A DNA stretch of 64,000 bases from Polaromonas sp. (GCA_013297865.1 JAAFIP010000002.1:62001-126000); one strand, 5' to 3'; counted from the first letter of the stretch, positions 1 to 10,020 are shown. Numbers and translations: made by a program. Notes: generated from the letters alone by a model not told the origin.

Positions 1-872
1 CTAAGATATTCGCGAAATGATTCACCTACCACCGGATGCAGCAAAGCCAGTTCGACAGTAGCCGCTAAAAAGCCTTCTTTGGTGCCACAATCGTATCGCT
101 TGCCAGCATATTCAAAAGCATAAACTTTCTCTTCAGAAAGTAATGCGGCAATGCCATCAGTAAGTTGCAGTTCACCCCCTTTGCCGCGGGGTTGACTTCT
201 GATTTTATTAAACACAGCTGGGGTAAGTATGTAACGACCAGCTACTGCCATGCAGGAGGGAGCCTCGTTTGGTTCCGGCTTCTCTATAATGCGGTTAATT
301 CTATGCAGCCCATTTCTCACTACATCCCCAGCAATAATCCCATATCGTTTGGTGTGCTCCAGGGGCACAGCTTGTATTGCCAGTATAGAGCTTTGCAGAT
401 CTTCAAACTGCTTCACCATTTGGCCCAGCACAGAAGAATTAGTATCTCTGCTAACCATTAAATCATCTGCCAGCAATACCGCAAATGGCTCGTCACCAAT
501 TAAATGTTCAGCGCAGAGCACAGCGTGTCCTAAACCGAGGGTACGTGATTGCCGCACGTAGCTGCAGTCCATATCATTTGGTTGAACTGCACGTATCATG
601 CGCAGCAGATCTTCCTTGTGAGCGGCTTCCAGTTCGCACTCAAGCTCATAAGCCGTGTCAAAATGATCTTCAATTGCACGTTTATTTCGACCGGTCACAA
701 ATATCATATGCCTGATGCCGGCTGCATAGGCTTCTTCAACAGCGTACTGAATTAACGGTTTGTCCACTATGGGAAGCATTTCTTTTGGTTGTGCTTTGGT
801 CGCTGGCAAAAACCGCGTACCTAAACCGGCAACTGGAAACAATGCTTTGGTGATCTTCACTTGCTTCTGCAC
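1..872 (-). CDS. galU: UTP-glucose-1-phosphate uridylyltransferase (partial, 3' end outside window)
   Basis: The enzyme makes UDP-glucose from UTP and glucose-1-phosphate in the cytoplasm, a precursor for capsule and LPS. It is absent from the ORF track because it runs off the left edge. The reverse strand from about 872 reads KITKALFPVAGLGTRFLPAT near the N-terminus, followed by the PKEMLP nucleotide-binding segment and later GIIAGDV and EKP motifs typical of GalU. The gene overlaps the end of galE. A GTG at 872 has GGGAG five bases upstream; a GTG at 860 in a GTGA overlap with the galE stop and an ATG at 890 are alternatives. About 290 residues are visible, so nearly the whole protein is here. 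The family assignment is secure; the exact start is not. Confidence 0.93.
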   Translation of the reverse strand, partial: MQKQVKITKALFPVAGLGTRFLPATKAQPKEMLPIVDKPLIQYAVEEAYAAGIRHMIFVTGRNKRAIEDHFDTAYELECELEAAHKEDLLRMIRAVQPNDMDCSYVRQSRTLGLGHAVLCAEHLIGDEPFAVLLADDLMVSRDTNSSVLGQMVKQFEDLQSSILAIQAVPLEHTKRYGIIAGDVVRNGLHRINRIIEKPEPNEAPSCMAVAGRYILTPAVFNKIRSQPRGKGGELQLTDGIAALLSEEKVYAFEYAGKRYDCGTKEGFLAATVELALLHPVVGESFREYL

Positions 873-1834
873 AAAATCTCCCACTCCCATGCGTGTTGGA
901 CAATGGTTTTCAAATCAGGGTATTGAGGCACCCATCCTAATTCAGACCTGGCGCGCTTCGCGTCGGCTACCAGGCGATCTGGGTCGCCTGGGCGACGGGC
1001 GGCTTTGACAACAGGTATCCTTCTCCCAGTCACGGAAACTGCTGCATCGATAACCTCTTGCACGGAGTAACCTTCCCCATTGCCCAAGTTGTACGCAGCA
1101 GACTGCCTATTTTCAGATAGTCTGTTCAAAGCCAACAAATGTGCCTTGCACAAATCGGTAACGTGAATGTAGTCCCGCAAACAAGTACCGTCAGGCGTAT
1201 TGTAGTCCGTACCAAACACATTAATACTCTCCCTGCGTCCAGAAGCGACCTGCAAAATTATTGGAATAAGGTGTGTCTCTGGGTCATGTCGTTCACCCAG
1301 CTCACAGTCCGGATCTGCTCCCGCAGCATTAAAATAGCGTAACGAGACTGACTTCAGGTTATAGGCGGAATCATAGTCAGACAGAATATTTTCTATCATC
1401 AGTTTGCTACGCCCATACGGATTAATGGGCTGCTGCAGGTGTGCTTCATCGATTATCCCCTGCGTGGGTGTACCAAAGGTAGCAGCAGTCGACGAAAAAA
1501 TAAAACGCAGCACGCCATGCTTGATCATCACATCCAGCAGTGTCAGGGTATTGGCTACATTGTTGCGGTAATACTTTGCAGGGTCTACCGTAGATTCGCC
1601 AACTATGCTTGCTGCAGCAAAATGCATTACCGCATCAAAATGGTGTTCAGAAAAAAGCTGATCCAGCAGAGGTGCATCAGCCATGTCGCCGATCACTAAA
1701 GTGCCATAGCGCACGGCATCAGCATGGCCGGTGGACAGGTTGTCAAGTGTTACTACTTGATGTCCTGCGAGATGCAGCATTTTGACCATGTGAGAGCCAA
1801 TGTATCCTGCACCACCAATAATAAGAATATTCAC
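857..1834 (-). CDS. galE: UDP-glucose 4-epimerase
   Basis: This NAD-dependent short-chain dehydrogenase-type epimerase interconverts UDP-glucose and UDP-galactose (or the N-acetyl forms). The Rossmann motif GGAGYIG is at residues 7-13, the catalytic Ser/Thr region SSTAATFG is near 114, and the YxxxK pair is YGRSK at 140-144. The length of 325 aa is normal for the family. The start is GTG at 1834, with AGCAGG seven bases upstream. It is followed by galU with a short overlap, so the two genes are translationally coupled and supply nucleotide sugars to the capsule locus. Confidence 0.95.
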   Translation of the reverse strand: MNILIIGGAGYIGSHMVKMLHLAGHQVVTLDNLSTGHADAVRYGTLVIGDMADAPLLDQLFSEHHFDAVMHFAAASIVGESTVDPAKYYRNNVANTLTLLDVMIKHGVLRFIFSSTAATFGTPTQGIIDEAHLQQPINPYGRSKLMIENILSDYDSAYNLKSVSLRYFNAAGADPDCELGERHDPETHLIPIILQVASGRRESINVFGTDYNTPDGTCLRDYIHVTDLCKAHLLALNRLSENRQSAAYNLGNGEGYSVQEVIDAAVSVTGRRIPVVKAARRPGDPDRLVADAKRARSELGWVPQYPDLKTIVQHAWEWEILCRSK

Positions 1835-1869
1835 TAGTTAACCTGCTATTTAAAATACTTAAATAAATG

Positions 1870-3036
1870 TCACTTTTGATTATTATTCTGATTGTTTTGT
1901 GAAGAGGTTACTTCGTATGCAGAGGCGCTAAAGAACAGTACTTGATCATCGTTGGAATTTGCATTTTTCTTTCCAGTAGCTTTAACGGAAAGTATATGTA
2001 CGACACCAATATCAAGATCACGAAATACTAGGCGTTTAAAACCACCGAACCTGCTATAGAGGTCGACTTCTTGACTCTTTCCACCAACACTCACCTCCGC
2101 AAAACCACTCCAATCATGCATCCATAGTAAAACTATTAGCTGATTCCCAGAAAATTCAATGCGGATTTCGCCACCTGCTTTAGTCATATGTGCTGACAAT
2201 CCAGCGTGAATGGGAAGTTCTTGCCAAGTGCCACTGCATCGAACAGAAGCGCTATTTAGACGAAAAGTGGATCTAATATAAGCGGACGGCAAATAGTCGG
2301 TGCGAGCTTTAGCCATCACAATAAAACCGGAGGCATCTTTGGGGCTTTCAATTAAAGCCCCAGCCCAGCGACTTGCGAACTCTGGGTCTGTAATTTTTTG
2401 ATCAATTTCAGGATGAAGAGACAAGTTATAGCCTTGCCAAACTATTGTTTCGAAACGAGGGGCCAGATACGAACCCAATTCTTCATAGCCCATAAGCGCG
2501 ATATGCTCTGGTCCAACAGCATATTCAATACCAAAAACTCTGTAAAACCACGGATTAGGATTTGGAGTTGTCAAAATTAAAATACCACCGGGCTTTAACA
2601 CTCGATGAATTTCATCTAAAAAAACATCCGTATTCTCCACGTGTTCAATGCACTCCCCTGTAAAAAAAATGTCTATTGAATGATCTGTGAGAGGAAGCGT
2701 CAAGCCGTCAGATACAAGATATCTAAATCGATTTTCATAGGCAAAATTACCATTGCGTGACAGATTTTCAGACATCGCGACGGCTTCTGGAGATATGTCA
2801 ATACCAATAGCTAATTTGCATTGATGAAGCTTTGGATAGACGCAAGCGAATCCCCAAGAACCAGTACCAAAATCTACCACGGTCTGATTTTGTATATCCC
2901 CGATCGGTAGCTTATCGAGTAGTTCAATCCGCGTGTTGTGGGCGGCATTAAGCATTACCGTTAAGGAGTCATAGATTGAACCAGTTTCAGCGCTCAGTGC
3001 GAACTGCTCATCGAAATATGCTTTGAAATTTTCCAT
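1870..3036 (-). CDS. class I SAM-dependent methyltransferase with extra C-terminal domain
   Basis: The N-terminal half is a Rossmann methyltransferase: motif I VVDFGTGSWG at residues 53-62, acidic residue D80, EHVENTD at about 131 and LKPGG at 147. This is the Methyltransf_11 pattern. The last ~170 residues are rich in beta-type sequence and resemble nothing I can name; a carbohydrate-binding role is possible but unproven. The ORF track starts at a TTG directly after the upstream stop. I prefer the ATG at 3036 (MENFKAYF), giving 388 aa. It lies in the glycosyltransferase part of the capsule locus, so O-methylation of a sugar is likely. Base composition is AT-rich relative to the core genes. 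Confidence 0.8.
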   Translation of the reverse strand: MENFKAYFDEQFALSAETGSIYDSLTVMLNAAHNTRIELLDKLPIGDIQNQTVVDFGTGSWGFACVYPKLHQCKLAIGIDISPEAVAMSENLSRNGNFAYENRFRYLVSDGLTLPLTDHSIDIFFTGECIEHVENTDVFLDEIHRVLKPGGILILTTPNPNPWFYRVFGIEYAVGPEHIALMGYEELGSYLAPRFETIVWQGYNLSLHPEIDQKITDPEFASRWAGALIESPKDASGFIVMAKARTDYLPSAYIRSTFRLNSASVRCSGTWQELPIHAGLSAHMTKAGGEIRIEFSGNQLIVLLWMHDWSGFAEVSVGGKSQEVDLYSRFGGFKRLVFRDLDIGVVHILSVKATGKKNANSNDDQVLFFSASAYEVTSSQNNQNNNQK

Positions 3037-3051
3037 TCGTTGATCTCGCAA

Positions 3052-4383
3052 TTACTTGATTGCACGAATTTTTACACTCGGAGCAAAATTTGCTTTTTCT
3101 TGATTTGTAGAAAGAGCATCAAATTCAAATAGCAGCGAATAAAGCTGCTCTGTTTTTTCTGCTCCTAAATTTTTGAAATCTGCAACGTATTTAGTTACCC
3201 AAGAAAAAAGATGGGAAAAATCACCGTGTGTAGTTACTTGTACCTGCGAGCAGTCTTTAAAAAGCAGCTCTGCTCCCCATGGCGTAACGTTAAAAAAATG
3301 ATATGGTCGACAGTGAAGTGGTTGCATGAACGCGATCTCGCAATTGACAATTGCCCCACGTTTTGCTACTCGAATCAACTCGCTCGCAGCTGCAAATGGA
3401 TTAGGTACGTGCTCAATTACCGCTTGACTAAGTACATAGTCAAAAGTATTGTCAGCAAAAGGCAGCGATTGACCATCGCCAAAGACGTCCGGGTATGTAG
3501 AAAACTCATATTCAACATTTAAGTATCTAGCATCAGATAGTTGTCGCTTACCGCCTCCAACGTCAATAACTCTTGCGTTCTCAGATAGATTGGATATGTC
3601 ATTAAGAAAATCATCTGGAAACGGGTTGGCTAGCGAACCACTAGCCAACGGATTTGATTTACCAGAATCGGGTCCATCAATATATACACTTTTCAACAGA
3701 AGCTGATACGCCTTAGAGGATTCATTTTTTTGTTTAGTAGTTCGTATGATAACTTGATGAAACTCTTTATTTACGTTGGCAACTATCTCTGAAGCAACGA
3801 GATTAGTTTCGTGTGATATGAAGCAATCGTCGCGAAACGCAACTCTTCCATCGATGAGTATCTCAATTTCTCCCATCCACGGATTTTTGTAGTAGTGAAT
3901 TGCTAGGGTAGCAAACTCTGCCTGGAAGGAAATTTCAGCATTATGCTCATCAGGCTTTGAGTTGAAGAGCAGACCTTGATCTACACGTCGCACGTTGCCA
4001 GCACATCTGGCTGATATTTCATCAAGGGATAACTCAAACAGAGAACAATTTTCGCGGACAACAGGTTGAACTACCTCTTGGAAGATGCTGCCTGAGTAGA
4101 TGCCATGAGGAAAGTATTTTCTCAAGTGCGCCGAGAGATTAGTTAGTACTCCGCGAAAGTTGAATTTATATGCCTCTATAGTGGCCAATACTATGTTAGA
4201 AGTTTTGTCTGTTAATAGTGCGTCTCGTAGCAAGCCGTCTTCTATGGTTAACGGAATAATTTGATAATTACCGTAAACTTTCGGATCGAGAGTATTAATG
4301 ATACTGGCGGCTTTTGGCGTCAAAAAATAGTTGTGCATAGTATCTATTCGTGTTCCGTTTTGGAAGCGATTAATCTCTGTCAT
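3052..4383 (-). CDS. large protein with C-terminal SAM methyltransferase domain
   Basis: The protein has 443 aa. Residues 1 to ~260 match no family I recognise. Residues ~265-400 form a methyltransferase domain with motif I VIDVGGG at 272-278 and SQAVIEHVPNP at about 319. The ATG at 4383 lies 14 bp inside the end of the upstream triple glycosyltransferase, so the genes are probably translated as a unit. The end is followed at once by the other methyltransferase gene. The neighbours imply modification of a surface sugar; the unknown N-terminal half may bind the acceptor. The domain call is secure, the substrate unknown. Confidence 0.75.
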   Translation of the reverse strand: MTEINRFQNGTRIDTMHNYFLTPKAASIINTLDPKVYGNYQIIPLTIEDGLLRDALLTDKTSNIVLATIEAYKFNFRGVLTNLSAHLRKYFPHGIYSGSIFQEVVQPVVRENCSLFELSLDEISARCAGNVRRVDQGLLFNSKPDEHNAEISFQAEFATLAIHYYKNPWMGEIEILIDGRVAFRDDCFISHETNLVASEIVANVNKEFHQVIIRTTKQKNESSKAYQLLLKSVYIDGPDSGKSNPLASGSLANPFPDDFLNDISNLSENARVIDVGGGKRQLSDARYLNVEYEFSTYPDVFGDGQSLPFADNTFDYVLSQAVIEHVPNPFAAASELIRVAKRGAIVNCEIAFMQPLHCRPYHFFNVTPWGAELLFKDCSQVQVTTHGDFSHLFSWVTKYVADFKNLGAEKTEQLYSLLFEFDALSTNQEKANFAPSVKIRAIK

Positions 4384-7300
4384 GGGTAGTAATTTTCAGG
4401 CAATCATTTTCAACTTTCCCGCACAGTTTTGAGTACAACTGTACAGCTCTAATGGCTGACTTTCTCGAACTGAAATGCTGAATTTGTTCTAACGCCCCCC
4501 TGGATAAACGATCTCTCAATTTCTCGTCGGTCAACACCCGCGTAACGCAATGTGCGAGTTCAGCAGAGTCTTCGGAAGGGAATAGGAGTCCAGAATGATC
4601 GTGCGAAACAACTTCTGGTATTGCAGCAGCTCTAGTTGCAATTACTGGAACTCCGTGAACGAAAGCCTCTAGAGGAACCAATCCAAACGATTCATAACGG
4701 GATGGAAATACAACGCAGTAAGCGGCATTGAGTAGTTTCTCTCGAGTTGAATCCTCTACTTCGCCTAGAAAGTGAACTCGCTTTAAACTATTCGAGGAAA
4801 TCATTCCGCGCGACCGCACTTGCCAGTCTTCAACGTCACGGCCAGCAATTACGATATGTGCATTTGAATCTGCTACTAGTATCTGATCAACGGCAGCCAG
4901 AAACACATCGATTCCTTTACGACTTTCTAAGCGACCAACAAACAATACAATTTTTGCATTCTTTGGCACATTGATAGTAATGCCATTAGCCTCGCCGAGT
5001 GATGCGTAGCCAAAATTAACGTCAAAGAATGCCCAGTATGCTATGCCGCAATGTGAGCGGTCCCATCTGGAATCAGTTGTAAGCCCATACTCTTTGAAAA
5101 TGGTATCAGCAATAGATTCACTGATTGGCACAATAGCATTCGCATTGTTGATCATAGATAGCTCTGCTTCCGAGTAAAGCGCTGCCTCTCTATCACCTAC
5201 TTGCCAACCATTCATGCGCGACGATACCGGAAACGGCGTAACTAATCGCACTACGAGTGGCGGGCGTTGATCTGAAGGGATCAAAGAAAACGCTAAAGCT
5301 TCGCTGTCCCAAAGCGCAGTTTCGACAATGCTAATAGGCTGCGTTTCGTGTAACTTTGCAAGTGCATGAAGCGCACTAGTTGACCAGTTCACATTGTTAA
5401 CAAAACCATTTGCACCCAGTGCGTCCGAAGTGCTCAAATGGCGTTTTGCATACACCACAGTAAAACGTCCACGCTTGTAAATAGAATCATTATCACTGGG
5501 AATGATTACCGAGACTTCGTGCCCCATAAGCAATAGTTCGCTAGCCAAATGGTAGTAGAGAGTACCAACACCGCCGCCACGAGCAAAAGGTGGAAATTCT
5601 TTTGAAATAATGCAAATATGCAGACGATGAATATCTCTACCAATCAAAGGATGATCGGCAGGACGTGTGAAAATTTGAAATGTACCAGGTACTTTTTTCA
5701 GCAACCTTGTGCGGGGAAAATGCTTTGCGTCATCGAGACCTTGCTTGAATCCTAACCGAATTGCCTCGACATACTCTGCGTAATCCTTTGGCGTTATCTC
5801 GCCCGCATCACGGCCCGCCGTGATCGGGAGAATACGCTCCTTATTCATCCTGGCGTCTATATAGTCTGTCAGTTCTTTACCTTTATAACCAGAGTATGCA
5901 GCAATGTAGTAGGCGGTGTTTTTACAAATTGTGAACCAGTTGTATTTGTATTTACCGCCGCGATTGTGGCTTTGTGCAAATTCATGGCGAAGGTATAAGT
6001 TCTCACAATAACTTATCAACTGATTTTGAAGTTGTAGACGATAGCAAAGCTCAGACTCGTCAAGGTAGTAATCAAACTGCTCGTCAAAACCATTCGTCTT
6101 GTGCAAAGCCTCGGCATTAAAAGCGCAATTGGTACCTGTTGGATATCGTTGCCAACCGTTGTTACCAATTTCTGTAGAAGGAATACTAACCCAAGCCTCA
6201 GCCAAACTATTTACACCATTGTCTTGAGCTTGAAATTCAAGAGATCCAGCGTAATAAGCTGGGCCACCCAAACCGGCTACAGTTAGTGGACGTCGGGAGA
6301 ATTCAAGAATAAGAGTATCAACCCAGTCGTCAAAGGGCAATGCATCGTCATCAATAAAAGCTACGATATCCCCATCAGAAAGTTCGATCCCAATATTGCG
6401 TGATTTTGAAAGATTTCGCTCAGGATTATTGCCAAGCTTAATTTTCCCTGCGTACTTTTGCAAAACTATAGCGGTGTTATCTGTGGAAGGACCGTTAACA
6501 ACTACTACCTCAAAATTTTGATTGGTTTGATATTGCAAATAGTCTAGACATCTCTCTAATAAATCACCACGGTTGTAAGTACATATCACAATGGACACTG
6601 TTCGATAGCGATCCTTTTTCGGCAGTGCCAGGCTAAGACCATTGATGAGGTGATGAGTTACTTCAGAGCTAGAAAATCTTAAAGCATTACTTTTCTGTTG
6701 CTCTAACGTTTCTTGGTACATCTTTTTGTCACTTAGCAAATCTACAATAGCGTTTTGCAGCTCATGTTTTGTGGTGCAAGTAGTAGCGGCATTACCTAGT
6801 GTTTCGCCTATGGCAGTATTAGTTAAAGCTACAACGACCAAATTTCGATGTGCTGCCTCTATCAAGGGAACTCCAAAGCCTTCATGCTCGCTAGCAGAAA
6901 CATATAGTGATGCACGTGCAAAATAATCCTCTACTTCGGCATCGGCGACCTTGCCTGTTATCACTACAAAGTCGGAAAGTCCAAGGTGACTAATTTGCTG
7001 GATTAGCTCTCTGTAATAAGGATCAGTTGCTTGCCAGCCACCTACCAAATACAGTTTGTTGGCCAAAGCAGGATGCTGTTTTCTGACATTTGCGAAGAGA
7101 TGAACTAGGCTAGCTTGTCCTTTGTTCGAAGCAATACGACCCAAAAACATCCAAGCTCCGGCTTCTCTTGTTTGAGAGGCTTTCTTCTCGATGCGACTGG
7201 GAGTAACTACAATGGGGACTGTCACACATACTTTTGGACTGATACCTGCTTCGATTAATTCTTGTAGGTTGTAATTGCTGTCGCCCCAAAAGTAGTGAAA

Positions 7301-7687
7301 ATCACGAATGATTTGCTGTAGCTGTTCTCGCCCTTGCAAGCAGTGTTCGTAAAGGGCTGTTCCCTTTTTAAAAAAAGAATGCGGTGTTATATTGTGATAG
7401 AGGCAAATCTTAGTACAGCGTAGCTGCTGAAGGTACGGGAGCGCATATTGCGAATGGCCTGAAAAGTGCAGAATAACGATATCTTCATCGGTCGGCTTAA
7501 GTTCATGCAGATCAACGCAAGCATCACGCATTTTTTCGTGATGCCACTTCGAATATAGCCTAGTCTCAATGCCCAATCGCCGCAACATGCCATCAAGCGC
7601 TACAGCCTGATTTGAAACTGCGTCTGCGAAATCCAAAGCCTCCATGACTTGAAAGACGCGCCCTTTGAAATTTGTGTCCAGAATCAT
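4370..7687 (-). CDS. three-domain glycosyltransferase (GT4-GT2-GT4)
   Basis: A 1105-aa protein containing three glycosyltransferase modules. Residues ~1-350 are GT4/GT-B: FLGRIASNKG at 181 and the E-x7-E motif in EHEGFGVPLIE at 267-277. Residues ~364-600 are GT2/GT-A: SIVICTYNRG and the metal-binding DDD at 446-448. Residues ~690-1090 are another GT4: ISKEFPPFARGGGVG at the start, VGRLESRKG, and ESFGLVPLEA as the second E-x7-E motif. No membrane segment or signal is visible, so it is cytoplasmic. It probably adds several residues of the capsule repeat. The start is ATG at 7687 with a weak ribosome-binding site. Confidence 0.88.
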   Translation of the reverse strand: MILDTNFKGRVFQVMEALDFADAVSNQAVALDGMLRRLGIETRLYSKWHHEKMRDACVDLHELKPTDEDIVILHFSGHSQYALPYLQQLRCTKICLYHNITPHSFFKKGTALYEHCLQGREQLQQIIRDFHYFWGDSNYNLQELIEAGISPKVCVTVPIVVTPSRIEKKASQTREAGAWMFLGRIASNKGQASLVHLFANVRKQHPALANKLYLVGGWQATDPYYRELIQQISHLGLSDFVVITGKVADAEVEDYFARASLYVSASEHEGFGVPLIEAAHRNLVVVALTNTAIGETLGNAATTCTTKHELQNAIVDLLSDKKMYQETLEQQKSNALRFSSSEVTHHLINGLSLALPKKDRYRTVSIVICTYNRGDLLERCLDYLQYQTNQNFEVVVVNGPSTDNTAIVLQKYAGKIKLGNNPERNLSKSRNIGIELSDGDIVAFIDDDALPFDDWVDTLILEFSRRPLTVAGLGGPAYYAGSLEFQAQDNGVNSLAEAWVSIPSTEIGNNGWQRYPTGTNCAFNAEALHKTNGFDEQFDYYLDESELCYRLQLQNQLISYCENLYLRHEFAQSHNRGGKYKYNWFTICKNTAYYIAAYSGYKGKELTDYIDARMNKERILPITAGRDAGEITPKDYAEYVEAIRLGFKQGLDDAKHFPRTRLLKKVPGTFQIFTRPADHPLIGRDIHRLHICIISKEFPPFARGGGVGTLYYHLASELLLMGHEVSVIIPSDNDSIYKRGRFTVVYAKRHLSTSDALGANGFVNNVNWSTSALHALAKLHETQPISIVETALWDSEALAFSLIPSDQRPPLVVRLVTPFPVSSRMNGWQVGDREAALYSEAELSMINNANAIVPISESIADTIFKEYGLTTDSRWDRSHCGIAYWAFFDVNFGYASLGEANGITINVPKNAKIVLFVGRLESRKGIDVFLAAVDQILVADSNAHIVIAGRDVEDWQVRSRGMISSNSLKRVHFLGEVEDSTREKLLNAAYCVVFPSRYESFGLVPLEAFVHGVPVIATRAAAIPEVVSHDHSGLLFPSEDSAELAHCVTRVLTDEKLRDRLSRGALEQIQHFSSRKSAIRAVQLYSKLCGKVENDCLKITTHDRD

Positions 7688-7737
7688 ATAAAACTTTATT
7701 TGCGTTAGGATTGTGTGTGCTGAGCGCGAGTATCGCG

Positions 7738-10020
7738 TTAATGCAGAGATAGTTTTAATGCTTCCTTGGATTGCATTACTAATGCTTTAAGCTGGGCTAT
7801 CACTTCTGCTGGGGACGCGGCTTCAAAAATGATAGGGGTTTCTAGTATAGAAAGAGTATGTGGTGCTGGAGCTTCCGGCTTAATTACTGTAATTTGTTTT
7901 GGGCGTGTGTTATTTGCAGCAACAGTATCCAGGGATTGAATGCTCTCCAGCACTTTAGAGATACTGTTGTCAACGATTGCAGACCTACGGTTGTATTCGT
8001 TGCTAACTTCTACCAGTTGATTTTCCAGGCCACGCAGCTTCTCGTTGCTTTCCTGTTGAAAATCAATAAGCCGATTTTCAATAATGCGCAATTTCCGTTC
8101 AATTAGGCTGTCGCTTTCGCCGCGCTCAAGCCATTTGAAAATCCATCCAAACAACAGAGATTGACCTCGTGTGTAACGTTTAATTGCAGTATCCAGCCCA
8201 GGCAGCTCAGCAGCATTTACTTTGCCCTCTGCAGAGTGCCGCAGCTGCTTCAGAACCCCGATTTTTGTAAAACCACTTCGCAGGCGATGCATGTAGTACT
8301 GCAAACCTTCAGGATCTGGCGAGCGATTGAGTAGTGTGTAATAGGCTGCGTCTACAAACTCCCGCCCATTCCATGCCATTAAATGATCTAGTGTTTGAGC
8401 TTTGGTTGGCGAGCCCGTTTGTTTTGTGGATTTGTGTGGAGTCATTTCGCGTACGGTACTGTTTTGCTGTCTAGGGGGTGCTGCTGCAAATTCTTGGGTC
8501 GAAAGAGTGACTTGGCTAGGCGTTTGGGTAGTAATTGCGGGCGATACTCCGCCAAGTTTTGGGGGCGGGCCGCGTGAGGATAGTCTGCGTAAAGGTTCCG
8601 AAATCCGCCATGTAAATGTGCTGCGAATGTCATCTAGTGACTTCTGGGCAGTGTTTAACAGATGTGTTTGCAGGATTGCGTTTTGTCGTTCATTTTTTAC
8701 TTCTTCTTCCAAACGAGTTTGTAGCTGCGAAAGCTGCAGTTCGTGTGATTCTGTCATTAGGCGGACAGCAGCAGCGAATTGTGTGCGTTCATCTAGAATT
8801 TTCTGCAATAGAGTCTGTTCATTGCCAACCAGTTCTGCAATCCGCTTTTGAGCACCATCATAATTACGCTGTGCAATAGCCGAGGCCGCGAGGGCTGCAT
8901 CTACATTACTCTGCAAGGATGCGAGTTGTGCAGAACTTGCCTCTGCTTGGTGACTTGCTATCGCTAGAAGTTCTTTGAAATTCTGCTCTTTCTTTTCGGC
9001 TTCTGATTGAATATGATTTATTTGCTCTTGCAATAAATACTCGCTCTTGGTAGCAGATTCCTTTGTTTGGTTGAGGAGGGCTACGGCGGTTTGAGTTTCC
9101 AAGCGTAGTCTGTTCTCTAGTTCTAGAAAAACTGCATCTTGGTCATGCAGCCTAGACTCCATAGTCTGTATTGCAATTTTGCTATTACTCAATTCATGCT
9201 GGACTTCTGCTAGTGATCTGTGCGCGGCTTCGTTCAGTAACACTTGCTTACGCTGCAATTCGACAATTTGCAAGTGCAATACCTTTTGTGCCGCCCGATG
9301 TTTTTCATTAATTTCTGAACAAAAGGGTGCAGAAGAATTCCCAGCTAACGAAAAATTATCGAAAACATTGGGGCCTGACTTAAAGGCGGCAGCTAACGCT
9401 TGGTGTTCTGGGGAGACATAGTATCGGTTTAGTCCGTCAAAATATACATGTCTATAGCCCTTCTCCAGTAGACAATGCTCCCAAATAGCGTGACTTTCAA
9501 TTGTCGTCAGAGGTAAGGTACTTTCGACAACCACTATCCAAGGCAAGGCTTTGCTAGACCGCCAGCTTTTGAGCACCTGATACTCCATGCCTTCTACGTC
9601 AATCTTGAGCCAATGGATGTCTTTTGATAACGCGCGGGCAAGTACTTGTTCTAGAGTAATGCATGGGACAGTAATGGCTTGAACGTTAAAACCCCTTTCA
9701 ATATGAGAGCGGGCAGTTTTCACATCGCCAGTAGAGAGGCCGCCACCAGGGATTTCGTGCAGAACGATGGACCCGCTCATATCATTGACAGCGGCTTGAA
9801 TGACTATTTCATCTGGGCGATCCTGTCGCAATTTTTCAGCATAAGTTGAGGTGGCTTCTACGTGTATTCCGCGCCAGCCTTTGTCATAAAAAGCTTTACT
9901 TACTGAGTCTATAACTGGGTCTTGTGCACCGATGTCTATGTAGTGGCCTTTTGATACATTGGCCAAAGCACGCCAAAGCATGACGTCTTCAAAATTTTGA
10001 GCATACGAGATCATCGTCAT
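7738..10020 (-). CDS. FkbM-family methyltransferase with coiled coil and DUF4214
   Basis: A 760-aa protein with modular architecture. Residues ~1-215 are an FkbM methyltransferase (SYAQNFEDVML, GHYIDIGAQDP, WLKIDVEGME). Residues ~235-470 are a long Gln/Glu/Ala-rich stretch predicted as coiled coil. Residues ~545-605 match DUF4214 (EFVDAAYYTLLNRSPDPEGL), a small domain often attached to surface-glycan proteins. A second short coiled coil follows. It starts in a 4-bp ATGA overlap with the upstream glycosyltransferase. FkbM domains methylate sugar hydroxyls, so a capsule sugar methylation role is likely. The coiled coil could act as a scaffold or length ruler; that is inference. Confidence 0.82.
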   Translation of the reverse strand: MTMISYAQNFEDVMLWRALANVSKGHYIDIGAQDPVIDSVSKAFYDKGWRGIHVEATSTYAEKLRQDRPDEIVIQAAVNDMSGSIVLHEIPGGGLSTGDVKTARSHIERGFNVQAITVPCITLEQVLARALSKDIHWLKIDVEGMEYQVLKSWRSSKALPWIVVVESTLPLTTIESHAIWEHCLLEKGYRHVYFDGLNRYYVSPEHQALAAAFKSGPNVFDNFSLAGNSSAPFCSEINEKHRAAQKVLHLQIVELQRKQVLLNEAAHRSLAEVQHELSNSKIAIQTMESRLHDQDAVFLELENRLRLETQTAVALLNQTKESATKSEYLLQEQINHIQSEAEKKEQNFKELLAIASHQAEASSAQLASLQSNVDAALAASAIAQRNYDGAQKRIAELVGNEQTLLQKILDERTQFAAAVRLMTESHELQLSQLQTRLEEEVKNERQNAILQTHLLNTAQKSLDDIRSTFTWRISEPLRRLSSRGPPPKLGGVSPAITTQTPSQVTLSTQEFAAAPPRQQNSTVREMTPHKSTKQTGSPTKAQTLDHLMAWNGREFVDAAYYTLLNRSPDPEGLQYYMHRLRSGFTKIGVLKQLRHSAEGKVNAAELPGLDTAIKRYTRGQSLLFGWIFKWLERGESDSLIERKLRIIENRLIDFQQESNEKLRGLENQLVEVSNEYNRRSAIVDNSISKVLESIQSLDTVAANNTRPKQITVIKPEAPAPHTLSILETPIIFEAASPAEVIAQLKALVMQSKEALKLSLH

